From contig NZ_RAHH01000001.1 in the NCBI RefSeq assembly GCF_003602095.1, forward strand, positions 186,001 to 250,000: a stretch of DNA of 64,000 bases, read 5' to 3'. Shown in pieces: positions 46,199 to 55,208 of the stretch. Both the position numbers and the translations under genes were made by a program. Numbering within the stretch: the first letter of the stretch is position 1; every line of letters starts with the position of its first letter. Origin of the DNA: Rahnella woolbedingensis. GTDB lineage: Bacteria > Pseudomonadota > Gammaproteobacteria > Enterobacterales > Enterobacteriaceae. The notes under the pieces are model-generated. The model was given only the letters and a program-made list of their open reading frames with translations, made no database searches and was not told the origin of the DNA.

Positions 46199-47332
46199 GT
46201 GAACGACGCTATCCCCCGCCCGCAGCCTAAGTCCCAGAAGGGCTTCACGCCTTTGCTGGAAATCCGCAATCTGACTAAATCTTTTGATGGCCAGGCCGCC
46301 GTTGATGACGTGAGCCTGACCATTTACAAAGGCGAGATTTTCGCACTGCTCGGCGCGTCCGGCTGTGGGAAATCCACCCTGTTGCGCATGCTGGCCGGTT
46401 TCGAACAGCCCACACAGGGTCAGATCGTGCTGGATGGCGTAGATCTTTCGCTGGTGCCGCCGTATCAGCGTCCGATCAACATGATGTTCCAGTCTTACGC
46501 TTTGTTTCCGCACATGACGGTCGAACAAAATATCGCCTTCGGCCTCAAGCAGGACAAGCTGCCGTCGGCAGAAATCAAAAGCCGCGTGGCAGAAATGCTG
46601 ACGCTGGTGCACATGCAGGAATTCGCAAAGCGTAAGCCGCATCAGCTTTCCGGCGGTCAGCGCCAGCGTGTGGCGTTGGCGCGCAGTCTGGCGAAACGAC
46701 CAAAATTATTGCTGCTCGATGAACCCATGGGTGCGCTGGATAAAAAGTTGCGTGATCGTATGCAGCTGGAAGTGGTGGATATTCTGGAGCGCGTCGGCGC
46801 GACCTGCGTCATGGTCACGCACGATCAGGAAGAAGCGATGACCATGGCCGGGCGTATCGCCATCATGAACCGTGGCAAATTCGTGCAAATCGGTGAGCCG
46901 GAAGAAATCTACGAGCACCCGACCAGCCGTTTTAGCGCCGAATTTATCGGCTCTGTGAATGTTTTCGAAGGCGTACTGAAAGAACGCCTGGACGATGCGC
47001 TGGTCCTGACATCGCCGGGTCTGGTTCATCCGCTGAAAGTCGATCCGGATGTCTCGGTAGTTGACGGCGTTCCGGTGTTTGTCGCGCTGCGTCCGGAAAA
47101 AATCATGCTGTGCGAACAGGTACCGGAAGACGGTTGCAACTTTGCCGTCGGTGAAGTGGTGAATATCGCGTATCTCGGCGACCTGTCGATTTATCACGTC
47201 CGGTTGCACAGCGGTCAGATGATCACCGCGCAATTGCAAAACGGCCATCGTTTCCGTAAAGGGATGCCGACCTGGGGCGACGAAGTGCGTCTGTGCTGGG
47301 AAGCCGACAGCTGTGTCGTGCTGACTGTTTAA
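46199..47332 (+). CDS. potG: Putrescine ABC importer, ATP-binding subunit
   Basis: This 377-residue protein has the E. coli length and also a GTG start (46199). Walker A is GASGCGKST (52-60), Q-loop MFQSYALFPH, signature LSGGQ (150-154), Walker B LLLLDEP (170-176) and H-loop VMVTHDQEEAM. The C-terminal regulatory OB-type domain has FVALRPEKIML and VVNIAYLGDLSIYHVRL. It energises putrescine uptake through PotH and PotI. GGAG lies 11 bases upstream. It follows potF after 267 bases that contain an ERIC element and a hairpin, so its expression probably depends on read-through. Confidence 0.96.
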   Translation: MNDAIPRPQPKSQKGFTPLLEIRNLTKSFDGQAAVDDVSLTIYKGEIFALLGASGCGKSTLLRMLAGFEQPTQGQIVLDGVDLSLVPPYQRPINMMFQSYALFPHMTVEQNIAFGLKQDKLPSAEIKSRVAEMLTLVHMQEFAKRKPHQLSGGQRQRVALARSLAKRPKLLLLDEPMGALDKKLRDRMQLEVVDILERVGATCVMVTHDQEEAMTMAGRIAIMNRGKFVQIGEPEEIYEHPTSRFSAEFIGSVNVFEGVLKERLDDALVLTSPGLVHPLKVDPDVSVVDGVPVFVALRPEKIMLCEQVPEDGCNFAVGEVVNIAYLGDLSIYHVRLHSGQMITAQLQNGHRFRKGMPTWGDEVRLCWEADSCVVLTV

Positions 47333-47343
47333 GGGGGATGAAA

Positions 47344-48297
47344 ATGTCTGTAATCTCCGAAGTGCCGTCCGGTAAACCTCCGGGCGGATTTAAAGCCTTC
47401 ACCGGTCGTTTACAACAACGTCATGGCCGCAAACTGGTGATCCTGCTGCCGCTGGTGTGGTTCCTGCTGCTGTTTTTACTGCCGTTTCTGATTGTTTTTA
47501 AAATCAGTTTTGCCGAAATGGCGCGCGCTATTCCGCCGTATACCGATCTGGTCACCTGGTCAGACGGCATGTTGGATATCGCGCTGAACATCGCTAACTA
47601 CATCGGGCTGACGCAGGATCCGCTGTATATCGATGCCTATCTGCAATCGCTGGAAGTGGCGGCGATTTCCACCGTGCTGTGCCTGCTGATTGGCTATCCG
47701 CTGGCGTGGGCGGTGGCACACAGCCGCACCTCGACGCGCAATATCCTTTTGTTGCTGGTGATTTTACCTTCCTGGACGTCATTCCTGATCCGCGTTTATG
47801 CCTGGATTGGTATTCTCAAAGACAACGGTGTGCTCAATAACGTGCTGCTCTGGTTGCATGTTATCGACCAGCCGCTGGTCATTCTGCACACCAATCTGGC
47901 GGTTTATATCGGCATTGTGTATTCGTATCTGCCGTTTATGGTGTTGCCGATTTATACCGCACTGACCCGCATGGATTACTCGCTGGTAGAAGCGGCGCAG
48001 GATCTCGGTGCGCGTCCGATGAAAACCTTCTTCAAAGTGATTATGCCGCTGACCAAAGGCGGGATTATTGCCGGTTCGATGCTGGTGTTTATTCCGGCGG
48101 TAGGGGAGTACGTGATCCCGGAACTGCTCGGCGGGCCGGACAGCAACATGATTGGCCGCGTTCTGTGGCAGGAATTCTTCAATAACCGCGACTGGCCGGT
48201 GGCTTCAGCGGTGGCGGTAGTCATGTTATTGCTGCTGATCATGCCAATCCTGTGGTTCCAGAAATACCAAAACAAAGAGCTGGGAGACAAAGAATGA
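47344..48297 (+). CDS. potH: Putrescine ABC importer, permease subunit PotH
   Basis: This 317-residue inner-membrane permease (E. coli length) has six membrane segments. The ATPase-docking EAA loop is visible as SLVEAAQDLGARPMKTFFKVIMPLTKGGI. Also conserved are LLFLLPFLIVFKISFAEMARAIPPYTDL and VFIPAVGEYVIPELLGGPDSNMIGRVLWQEFFNNRDWP. The ATG at 47344 was chosen since AAGGGGG lies 6 bases before it; the ATG at 47338 abuts that site directly. It pairs with PotI. Confidence 0.95.
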   Translation: MSVISEVPSGKPPGGFKAFTGRLQQRHGRKLVILLPLVWFLLLFLLPFLIVFKISFAEMARAIPPYTDLVTWSDGMLDIALNIANYIGLTQDPLYIDAYLQSLEVAAISTVLCLLIGYPLAWAVAHSRTSTRNILLLLVILPSWTSFLIRVYAWIGILKDNGVLNNVLLWLHVIDQPLVILHTNLAVYIGIVYSYLPFMVLPIYTALTRMDYSLVEAAQDLGARPMKTFFKVIMPLTKGGIIAGSMLVFIPAVGEYVIPELLGGPDSNMIGRVLWQEFFNNRDWPVASAVAVVMLLLLIMPILWFQKYQNKELGDKE

Positions 48298-49139
48298 ATC
48301 AGTTACCGGTTGTCCGTTCGCCGTGGCGAATTCTTATTCTGGTTCTCGGCTTTACGTTTTTGTACGCCCCGATGCTGATGCTGGTTATTTACTCGTTTAA
48401 CAGCTCCAAGCTGGTAACGGTCTGGGCTGGCTGGTCTACCCGCTGGTATACTCAGCTTTTTCACGATTCTGCGATGATAAGCGCGGTCGGTACGAGTCTG
48501 ACCATTGCTACCGCTGCCGCCACGATGGCGGTGATTGTCGGTACACTGGCGGCGGTCGTGATGGTGCGTTTTCAGCGTTTTCGCGGTTCAACTGGTTTTG
48601 CCTTTATGCTGACCGCGCCGCTGGTTATGCCCGATGTGATTACCGGTTTGGCGCTGCTGCTGCTGTTTGTGGCGATGGGGCACGCGTTTGGCTGGCCTGC
48701 TGAACGCGGCATGTTCACCATCTGGCTGGCGCATGTGACGTTTTGTAGTGCTTACGTGGCGGTAGTGGTATCTGCGCGCCTGCGTGAACTGGACCGGTCG
48801 ATTGAAGAAGCGGCGATGGATTTAGGCGCAGCACCCCTGAAGGTGTTCTTTATCATCACGCTGCCGATGATTTTACCGGCGCTGATTTCCGGCTGGCTGC
48901 TGGCGTTTACGTTATCGCTCGACGATCTGGTGATTGCCAGTTTCGTCGCCGGACCGGGCTCGACCACCTTACCGATGCTGGTGTTTGCCAGCGTTCGTAT
49001 GGGGGTGAATCCGGAAATCAACGCACTGGCGACGCTCATCTTGCTGGTGGTTGGCATCATCGGCATGATTGCCTGGTGGTTTATGTCGCGGGCGGAAAAG
49101 CAGAGAAGAAAAGAGATCCAGCGCGCGCAGCAAGCGTGA
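48294..49139 (+). CDS. potI: Putrescine ABC importer, permease subunit PotI
   Basis: This 281-residue inner-membrane permease has the E. coli length. Its ATG overlaps the potH stop (ATGA), so translation is coupled. The EAA loop is SIEEAAMDLGAAPLKVFFIITLPMILPALISG. The N-terminal GFTFLYAPMLMLVIYSFNSSKLVTVWAGWSTRWY and the later LSLDDLVIASFVAGPGSTTLPMLVFASVRMGVNPEINALATLIL follow E. coli PotI. It completes the importer; a stem without a T-run follows the stop. Confidence 0.95.
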   Translation: MNQLPVVRSPWRILILVLGFTFLYAPMLMLVIYSFNSSKLVTVWAGWSTRWYTQLFHDSAMISAVGTSLTIATAAATMAVIVGTLAAVVMVRFQRFRGSTGFAFMLTAPLVMPDVITGLALLLLFVAMGHAFGWPAERGMFTIWLAHVTFCSAYVAVVVSARLRELDRSIEEAAMDLGAAPLKVFFIITLPMILPALISGWLLAFTLSLDDLVIASFVAGPGSTTLPMLVFASVRMGVNPEINALATLILLVVGIIGMIAWWFMSRAEKQRRKEIQRAQQA

Positions 49140-49153
49140 ATATTGAGATAATT

Positions 49154-49179
49154 TTCAGGGCGGATTTTTCCGCCCTGAA
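49154..49179 (+). other. Hairpin between potI and ybjO
   Basis: TTCAGGGCGG (49154-49163) pairs perfectly with CCGCCCTGAA (49170-49179) across ATTTTT. No T-run follows, so it may only protect the pot message or slow read-through into ybjO. Confidence 0.6.
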
Positions 49180-49205
49180 CGTAAATGGAGAGTCCAAAAG
49201 GATTT

Positions 49206-49652
49206 ATGAAACTGGCCTTTATCCCTGTTCCTGTCATGATCGGGGCGTCGGCGATCGTCGCGACGCGCTTACTCGAATTCATTTTATTGTTCGATGCCAT
49301 GGGCTTTTCAGGGCTGATGAGTTTTATCGAAGTCAGTGCACAATCCTGGCTAAATTGTTTCATCATGCTGGCCAGTCTGCTGATTATTCTGGTCGAATGT
49401 CGTGCCGCGTATGCCATGATGCGTGGCCGCCGCTGGGGGCGTCGGGCATTCATCGGATGTCAGGTGATCGTGGTGGGTTACATGCTGCTGGCGTCATTTG
49501 ACTGGTTCGCACCGCGCATCTTTCGCTTCAATGTCGAAACGCAGGGCCAATTTCTCTACGCGCTGCTGATGCAAAAAATCCCCGATATTCTGTTACTGTT
49601 ACTGTTGTATGTGCCGGCCAGCAGCCGAAAATACTTCTCCCGCAACAAATAG
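49206..49652 (+). CDS. ybjO: YbjO inner-membrane protein
   Basis: This 148-residue membrane protein has four hydrophobic segments: FIPVPVMIGASAIVATRLLEFILLF, SWLNCFIMLASLLIILVE, FIGCQVIVVGYMLLASF and a last one at LMQKIPDILLLLLLYVP. The C-terminal LLMQKIPDILLLLLLYVPASSRKYF matches E. coli YbjO, which sits in the same place between potI and rlmC. Function unknown. Start is uncertain: the ATG at 49206 has AAAGGA 3 bases away, while the ATG at 49185 would add seven residues without a ribosome site. Confidence 0.82.
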   Translation: MKLAFIPVPVMIGASAIVATRLLEFILLFDAMGFSGLMSFIEVSAQSWLNCFIMLASLLIILVECRAAYAMMRGRRWGRRAFIGCQVIVVGYMLLASFDWFAPRIFRFNVETQGQFLYALLMQKIPDILLLLLLYVPASSRKYFSRNK

Positions 49653-49736
49653 CCAGAGCGTAAATGAGCCTTTCCCGTCGCGCAGTGGTAAACTGCGCGC
49701 CAGTTTTTGTACCGCATTCACTGACCGGACTTTTTT

Positions 49737-50867
49737 ATGCATTGCGCACTTTATACCGCAGGAACCTGCCGTTCCTGCCAGTGGCTCGACAAACCTTATT
49801 CACAGCAGTTAGCCGATAAGCAGCAGGATCTTAGTGATCTGCTGTCAGAACTGCCGGTGGGTGAATGGTGTGAACCGGTCACCGGCGCGGAACTTGCTTT
49901 TCGCAATAAAGCCAAAATGGTGGTCAGCGGCAGCGTGGAGCGTCCGTTGCTCGGGATGCTGCACCGTGATGGCACGCCGGTCGATTTGTGTGAATGCCCG
50001 CTGTATCCGGCCAGTTTTCCGGCGGTATTTTCGGTTCTCAAAACCTTTATCGCCCGCGCCGGACTGACGCCATACAACGTGGCGCGTAAACGCGGTGAAC
50101 TTAAATTCCTGTTACTGACCGAAAGCCAGAAAGACGGCGGCATGATGTTGCGCTTCGTGTTGCGCTCGGAAACCAAACTGGCGCAACTGCGCGCCGCACT
50201 GCCGTGGCTGCAACAACAGTTGCCGCAGCTGAAAGTGATTTCCGCCAACATCCAGCCGGTGCATATGGCGATCCTCGAAGGCGATACCGAAATTCCGCTG
50301 ACGGACGTCCAGCGTCTGGAAGAAGAATTTAATCATGTGCCGCTGTTTATCCGCCCGCAGAGCTTCTTCCAGACCAATCCGGTAGTGGCTGAAAAACTCT
50401 ACGCCACGGCGCGTGACTGGGTGAGGGCGCGCGCTGATATCACCAGTATGTGGGATTTATTCTGCGGCGTCGGCGGTTTTGGCCTGCACTGCGCCACGCC
50501 AGCAATGAAACTGACCGGGATTGAAATCAGCGCAGAAGCCATTGATTGTGCGAAGGAATCAGCTGCCCGGCTGGGACTGCAAAACGTCGAGTTTCAGGCG
50601 CTGGATTCCACCGGTTTCGCGACCGGAAAAGGCGAGGTGCCCGATCTGGTGCTGGTGAATCCACCACGTCGTGGAATCGGCAAAACACTGTGTGATTATC
50701 TTGGCCGTATGGCGCCTGCCACCTTGCTTTATTCCAGCTGCAACGCGCAGACGATGGCGAAAGATCTGACATTGCTGCCGGAATATCAGATTGAGCGCGT
50801 ACAGCTTTTTGATATGTTCCCGCACACGTCTCATTATGAAGTGATGGCGTTATTAAAACGGCGGTAA
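49737..50867 (+). CDS. rlmC: 23S rRNA (uracil-747-C5)-methyltransferase
   Basis: This 376-residue RNA methyltransferase (RumB) methylates U747 of 23S rRNA. The Fe-S cluster cysteines are visible as C3, C11, C14 and C87. A SAM site follows in [14 protein letters not shown], the NPPRRGIG motif in [18 protein letters not shown], and the catalytic Cys335 in [13 protein letters not shown]. Length and sequence follow E. coli RlmC (375). It is the last gene of the E. coli-like backbone in this window. No terminator directly follows; the next strong one is about 200 bases away and belongs to another transcript candidate. Confidence 0.96.
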   Translation: MHCALYTAGTCRSCQWLDKPYSQQLADKQQDLSDLLSELPVGEWCEPVTGAELAFRNKAKMVVSGSVERPLLGMLHRDGTPVDLCECPLYPASFPAVFSVLKTFIARAGLTPYNVARKRGELKFLLLTESQKDGGMMLRFVLRSETKLAQLRAALPWLQQQLPQLKVISANIQPVHMAILEGDTEIPLTDVQRLEEEFNHVPLFIRPQSFFQTNPVVAEKLYATARDWVRARADITSMWDLFCGVGGFGLHCATPAMKLTGIEISAEAIDCAKESAARLGLQNVEFQALDSTGFATGKGEVPDLVLVNPPRRGIGKTLCDYLGRMAPATLLYSSCNAQTMAKDLTLLPEYQIERVQLFDMFPHTSHYEVMALLKRR

Positions 50868-51010
50868 AGCAGGGAATATAGCGCAGGTAATCAGCGGAAC
50901 AATTCACAAGAACGGCTAATTTTCTCCGATAAATGAGATTCAATTCTATTTGAAAGGGAGTGACTGAGTTCACAAATCGCTATTTTAGTTTGAAAAGTGA
51001 TATCGACATC

Positions 51011-51040
51011 TTGTTTTTGTTTTTCCAAATTCGCTATATT
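51011..51040 (+). promoter_or_regulatory. Possible sigma-70 promoter
   Basis: TTGTTT (51011-51016), an 18-base spacer and TATATT (51035-51040) form a reasonable promoter. It would start transcription near 51046-51048. Confidence 0.45.
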
Positions 51041-51045
51041 CCCCG

Positions 51046-51129
51046 TCGGATTGTTACTGCATTCGCAGGCAAAACCTGAACAGAAATTTCCCGCGCCTCG
51101 TGGAATTTTTGTTCAGGTTTTTTTTTGCC
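51046..51129 (+). ncRNA. Candidate small RNA or attenuator upstream of OprD-like porin
   Basis: A promoter-like sequence at 51011-51040 would make an RNA of about 84 bases ending in a strong terminator: AAAACCTGAACA (51071-51082) pairs with TGTTCAGGTTTT (51110-51121), then T-rich sequence. An outer arm CAGGC/GCCTG (51066-51070, 51127-51131) could extend the stem. The 323-base rlmC-porin gap has no gene, and the terminator is 62 bases before the porin ATG. It may be an independent small RNA, or a leader attenuator for the porin. I recognise no known RNA family. Confidence 0.45.
51071..51129 (+). terminator. Strong terminator in the rlmC-porin gap
   Basis: A 12-base perfect stem (AAAACCTGAACA/TGTTCAGGTTTT), extended inward by AAATT/AATTT pairs, is followed by a run of nine T including the arm end. 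Confidence 0.88.
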
Positions 51130-51190
51130 TGTAAGACATGCGCGATGAAACTTCTCATGACTTCAGGTTATGATTTTGAGATGACAGGCT

Positions 51191-52486
51191 ATGGAAAAGC
51201 ATACTTTGGCACTGACCGCCGCACTTTTGGGAACACCAGTAATGGCATTTGCCGGAATTGACTCTCTGGCGGAAAGCGATTTTATTAAAGACAGCTCATT
51301 GGAACTGGGAACGCATAATATCTGGCGATACTTAGATGAAGGTGAAACAGGAAAGCGTAACATACATTCCGCATGGGGGCAGGGACTGGCACTGGATTAC
51401 AAATCAGGTTATTTAGGCGATTTCATTGGAATAGACTCTTCTTATTATGGCGTGATTAAACTGGCTGCTGCGGATAATTTTGCGTCGCGTGGTGTCTTGT
51501 ATAACGACAATGGTCATTCAAAAGGATTTAATAAGCTCGGGCAGATTTACGGCAAAGTTAAATTCTCAGAATCTGGTGTTAACGGTAATCTTTATGGCGG
51601 CTGGAAATTGCTTAAACTCGGTGCACTCGCCACCTCAATGCGCGCCGCGCCAAATACTTACAATGGCTGGAGCGGTGATGTGACCTACGAGGACTACCGG
51701 TTGCGCCTGGCTTATGTCACGAAATCACTGAACCGCGATTCACCGGATAAGGTGGATTTTATGACAAATGATTCCCACGCCATTAATTCTATTTACACCG
51801 GTGACTTCCAGTATAAAAACGATTATCTGACAGCGTTATATTTTTATGGCGAGAGTGAGGATTATCTGCGCAGAAACGGGCTGGAACTGAATATTAAACA
51901 AAATAAGGCCATATCCTACGGTGTGCAGATTTATCTTACCGAAGCGCTGGATAAATGGGACAGCATGGCGAACAGTAAAAAAGATTTCGATAACCGCGCC
52001 AATCATTATGCCTCTGACGTTACCTGGAAGTATAACCGCTGGGTAACCAAAGGTGGACTGGCCTATACCGATGCGAATAAAGAAGGCGGTATCGGGATGT
52101 ATCCGAGGCATATGAGTAAGAATTCGCGCGGTACGTTTAATTCAATGACCACTGCAGGTCTGGATTATATGCGTGATGAGGAAAAAGCCTTATCACTCGA
52201 TGTCGGCTATCAGATAACGCCGGAGATTGTATTAGGCATCAACACGCACTACGGATTTTTCGATTATCAGGGGCAGGGGGTGAGAGAAGGGGAGCTTAAC
52301 GTTTATACCCTGTGGAAACCAGCCTCTGAAAAACTCAAAGACTTATCGATATTCGCCATGATAGGGCCGGGGAGAACTTATCAACATAACGGAACTGCGC
52401 CAGTTGTCGATGAACACGGAAATATTAAACACGCCAACAGTTTTGCGGCGGAGTTTCGCCTGAATTACACCTTCAAAGTATTCTGA
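51191..52486 (+). CDS. OprD-family outer-membrane porin
   Basis: This 431-residue protein has a signal peptide (HTLALTAALLGTPVMAFA, then GIDSLAESDFIKDSSLELGTHNIWRYLDE). It has alternating beta-strand patterning and ends in NYTFKVF with the terminal Phe of outer-membrane barrels. The segment SAWGQGLALDYKSGYLGDFIGIDSSYYGVIKLAA and LGQIYGKVKFSESGVNGNLYGGW resemble OprD/ChiP-type substrate-specific porins. The substrate is not known. Codons 2-4 contain GAAAAGCA, complementary to the RybB 5-prime region. An exported histidine phosphatase starts 24 bases after its stop, in an apparent operon. Confidence 0.82.
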   Translation: MEKHTLALTAALLGTPVMAFAGIDSLAESDFIKDSSLELGTHNIWRYLDEGETGKRNIHSAWGQGLALDYKSGYLGDFIGIDSSYYGVIKLAAADNFASRGVLYNDNGHSKGFNKLGQIYGKVKFSESGVNGNLYGGWKLLKLGALATSMRAAPNTYNGWSGDVTYEDYRLRLAYVTKSLNRDSPDKVDFMTNDSHAINSIYTGDFQYKNDYLTALYFYGESEDYLRRNGLELNIKQNKAISYGVQIYLTEALDKWDSMANSKKDFDNRANHYASDVTWKYNRWVTKGGLAYTDANKEGGIGMYPRHMSKNSRGTFNSMTTAGLDYMRDEEKALSLDVGYQITPEIVLGINTHYGFFDYQGQGVREGELNVYTLWKPASEKLKDLSIFAMIGPGRTYQHNGTAPVVDEHGNIKHANSFAAEFRLNYTFKVF

Positions 52487-52510
52487 TATTCATTAAACAA
52501 GGACATCGCG

Positions 52511-53320
52511 ATGAAAAATATGCTGCAAAAAACGTTTCTGTCATTCCTGGCTTTCACGCTGCCGCTGTTATCCCTCAATCTGCAGGCCGCGCCATCCGCG
52601 GCACCGGTTGCACAAACGGCCAGTGACAAAGGTGAGGTCACGATTTACGTCACGCGTCACGGCAAAACCCTGTTCAATGCCGCACACCGCGCTCAGGGCT
52701 GGTCAGATACGCCCCTGACGGCGGCGGGTGTTGAAGTGGCGGAGCAACTGGGGCGTGGTCTGAAAGAAGTGCCATTCGCTGCGGCATATCCCAGTGATTC
52801 CGGTCGTGCGCGCGAGACGGCAAAATTAGCCCTGACCGCCGCCGGACAGCCTTTGCCGGTGACGGAAGACCAACGTCTGCGCGAAACCTTCTTCGGCAGT
52901 TATGAGGGCGAACTTGACGATGTGATGTGGGAACCGGTGGTGAAAAAGCTCGGATTTGCTGATTTACATGCCCTGACGCAGGCGTTGTCAAAGGGTCAGG
53001 TCACCATGAAGCAAATGATGAACACGCTGGCAGAGTTGGACCCGTCGCATACTACGGAAAATGCTGCACAGGTACATGCGCGGATGCAGGCTGCGCTGCA
53101 CGATATCGCACAAAAAGTCAGCGCAAATGGCGGTGGCAATGAGCTGATTGTGTCTCACGGCATGGCGATTATGGCCATGCTTGAAGGGATGACGCAGGAA
53201 GAAAATTTACGTTCGCCGTTACAGAACGCCAGCGTCACAGTGATCACCTATAAAGACGGTAAGTTCACCGTGGGAAAAGTGGGCGATATGCAGTTTGTGG
53301 AAAAGGGTAAACAGCCGTAA
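52511..53320 (+). CDS. Exported histidine-phosphatase (phosphoglycerate-mutase-like) protein
   Basis: This 269-residue protein has a signal peptide (FLSFLAFTLPLLSLNLQAA). The branch-1 histidine phosphatase core has RHG (R49-H50-G51) in YVTRHGKTLFNAAHRAQG, R99 in SDSGRARET, E125 in RLRETFFGSYEG, and the second His H216 in LIVSHGMAIMAML. All catalytic residues are present, so it should be active as a periplasmic phosphatase. Substrate unknown. It lies directly after the OprD-like porin, suggesting that the porin admits a phosphorylated compound that this enzyme dephosphorylates. The stop is 9 bases from the convergent fliR end, with no terminator between. Confidence 0.82.
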   Translation: MKNMLQKTFLSFLAFTLPLLSLNLQAAPSAAPVAQTASDKGEVTIYVTRHGKTLFNAAHRAQGWSDTPLTAAGVEVAEQLGRGLKEVPFAAAYPSDSGRARETAKLALTAAGQPLPVTEDQRLRETFFGSYEGELDDVMWEPVVKKLGFADLHALTQALSKGQVTMKQMMNTLAELDPSHTTENAAQVHARMQAALHDIAQKVSANGGGNELIVSHGMAIMAMLEGMTQEENLRSPLQNASVTVITYKDGKFTVGKVGDMQFVEKGKQP

Positions 53321-53329
53321 ACGCAGGCG

Positions 53330-54115
53330 CTAATCCATCGCCATCTGATTCACGATAAGCACAATCTTATCGAGGATCTCACTGAACAGGTGCTCGCTGA
53401 ACGGGGCGAGCATCGGCATCATCAGGCTGATAGCCAGAATACCGATGCTGAGCGTCAGCGGAAAACCGATAACGAAAACGGAAAGCTGTGGCGTGACGCG
53501 GTTTAACAGGCCGAGCGCCATGTTCAGCGTCAGCAGCAGCGTCACGATCGGTAATGCCAGCATCATTCCGCCACTGAACACGATACTGCCCGCTTTGGCG
53601 ACGGCCATAAAACCTTCGGCATTGACCGGATTTGGGCTGATAGGCAGAGTGTGGAAACTGTCGGCCAGCAGCGAAATCAGCCACAGATGCGCGTTAAAAG
53701 TCAGGAACAGCAGCACCGCCAGCAAGTTTAAAAACTGTGCCAGCAGCGGGGTGTTCAGACGGTTGCTCGGGTCATAAAACGTGGCGAAAGAAATCCCCAT
53801 TTGCAAACCCATAATTTCGCCTGCCATACGGATAGCCGCAAAGGCCAGCTGCATAGTGATGCCTAGCGCCGTGCCAATCATGATTTGCTGCATCGCCAGC
53901 CACAGCGCGGGCGTGGAGAAAATCGGCGTGTCCACAGGCGGCAGGGAAGGTGCAATCAGGAAGGTGATCATCATTCCCAGACCGAGTTTCACCCGGTTAG
54001 GAACTGACTTTTCACTGGTGATCGGCGCGGTGCTGATCAGCGCCAGAATTCGCAGCAGAGGCCAGAAATACATGCTCAGCCATCCGGCGAGCTGGGTGCT
54101 GTCGAAGGAAACCAT
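53330..54115 (-). CDS. fliR: Flagellar export apparatus protein FliR
   Basis: This 261-residue inner-membrane protein has the E. coli length. It forms the FliPQR export gate at the base of the flagellum with FliP and FliQ. Six to eight hydrophobic segments are visible; conserved stretches are [58 protein letters not shown] and [29 protein letters not shown]. It is last in the minus-strand fli series, 3 bases after fliQ. It ends close to the convergent exported phosphatase gene. Confidence 0.95.
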   Translation of the reverse strand: MVSFDSTQLAGWLSMYFWPLLRILALISTAPITSEKSVPNRVKLGLGMMITFLIAPSLPPVDTPIFSTPALWLAMQQIMIGTALGITMQLAFAAIRMAGEIMGLQMGISFATFYDPSNRLNTPLLAQFLNLLAVLLFLTFNAHLWLISLLADSFHTLPISPNPVNAEGFMAVAKAGSIVFSGGMMLALPIVTLLLTLNMALGLLNRVTPQLSVFVIGFPLTLSIGILAISLMMPMLAPFSEHLFSEILDKIVLIVNQMAMD

Positions 54116-54118
54116 AGA

Positions 54119-54388
54119 TTAACCGATGATGTAAGGCAGGTTGGTAAATAACGTGCGCATGTAATCCAGCAGCAGATTCAGCATCCACGGTCCGGCGATA
54201 ACGATAGTCGCCACCACGGCCAGGATCTTAGGGATGAAAGACAGCGTTTGTTCGTTGATCTGCGTCGCCGCCTGCAGCAGGCTGACGATAAGCCCGGTGA
54301 CCAGTGCGGCCAGCAACAAAGGCGCAGCGACGGCCAGCGCGACCTTCATCGCCTCATTACCCAATGCCATTACCGATTCAGGAGTCAT
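54119..54388 (-). CDS. fliQ: Flagellar export apparatus protein FliQ
   Basis: This 89-residue protein has two membrane segments and the E. coli length. It begins MTPESVMALGNEAMKVALAVAAPLLLAALVTGLIVSLLQAATQINEQTLSFIPKI, the conserved FliQ block, with the second segment VVATIVIAGPWML. Four copies are known to pack around FliP and FliR in the export gate. It is separated from fliP by a 55-base gap that contains a palindromic repeat, and from fliR by 3 bases. Confidence 0.95.
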   Translation of the reverse strand: MTPESVMALGNEAMKVALAVAAPLLLAALVTGLIVSLLQAATQINEQTLSFIPKILAVVATIVIAGPWMLNLLLDYMRTLFTNLPYIIG

Positions 54389-54411
54389 AGTTTCTCACAA
54401 AAGAAGACGGT

Positions 54412-54440
54412 CAACCCCCTCCCGTTCGCAGGGGAGGAGC
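54412..54440. repeat. GC-rich palindromic extragenic repeat, copy 2
   Basis: On the minus strand it reads GCTCCTCCCCTGCGAACGGG then AGGGGGTTGA, sharing its core with the element at 2663-2697 but in the opposite orientation. It occupies the fliQ-fliP gap within the operon and could form an mRNA hairpin. Confidence 0.6.
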
Positions 54441-54443
54441 GAA

Positions 54444-55208
54444 TTAACTGTAAAAACTCTGCGCCAGCGAACCCAGCAACAGTTGCCAGCCGTCGACCAG
54501 CACGAACAGCATCAGCTTGAACGGCAGCGAGATGGTGGCCGGTGGCACCATCATCATCCCGAGCGCCATCAGCACGCTGGCGACCACCAGATCGATAATC
54601 ATGAACGGAATAAATACCGTGAAGCCAATCTGGAACGCGGTTTTCAGTTCGCTGGTGACATACGCCGGTAACAAAATGCGCATCGGGACCGCTTCAGGCC
54701 CGGCCAGTGGCGGGATATTCGCCAGACGTGCATACAGTGCCAGGTCGCTTTCGCGGGTCTGGCGCAGCATGAACTGACGCAGCGGTTGTGCGCCTTTGTC
54801 CATCGCATCCTGCATGGTGATTTTGTTTTCCGTAAACGGCTGATAGGCATCGCTGTAAATTTTGTCGAAAACCGGTGCCATCACGAAGAAGGTCAGAAAC
54901 AGCCCCAGCCCCAGTAATACCTGGTTTGGTGGCGCGGATGGCGTACCCAGCGCATTTCGCAGCAGGCCGAGCACGATAATGATTCGGGTGAAACTGGTAC
55001 ACATCAGCAGCATCGCCGGTAACAGCGTCAGCGTGGTGATAAACACCAGCGTCTGGATCGGCAGTGACCAGTTTTGCGCGCCGTTAGACAGCTGCTGGCT
55101 GATGATACCCGGCAGTTGCGCGAACGCCGCCGGGCTGATGAACAGCAGCAGCGGCAGGCAAAGGGTAAGGGCGGATTTCATTACTTTCTTCACGACGGAC
55201 TGAGTCAT
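54444..55208 (-). CDS. fliP: Flagellar export apparatus protein FliP
   Basis: This 254-residue protein has a cleavable signal ([18 protein letters not shown]), as FliP is known to have, then [59 protein letters not shown] and the C-terminal [42 protein letters not shown]. coli FliP is 245 residues. Five copies form the core of the export gate. Its start overlaps the fliO stop by 4 bases (ATGA). The palindromic repeat follows its stop codon. Confidence 0.96.
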   Translation of the reverse strand: MTQSVVKKVMKSALTLCLPLLLFISPAAFAQLPGIISQQLSNGAQNWSLPIQTLVFITTLTLLPAMLLMCTSFTRIIIVLGLLRNALGTPSAPPNQVLLGLGLFLTFFVMAPVFDKIYSDAYQPFTENKITMQDAMDKGAQPLRQFMLRQTRESDLALYARLANIPPLAGPEAVPMRILLPAYVTSELKTAFQIGFTVFIPFMIIDLVVASVLMALGMMMVPPATISLPFKLMLFVLVDGWQLLLGSLAQSFYS

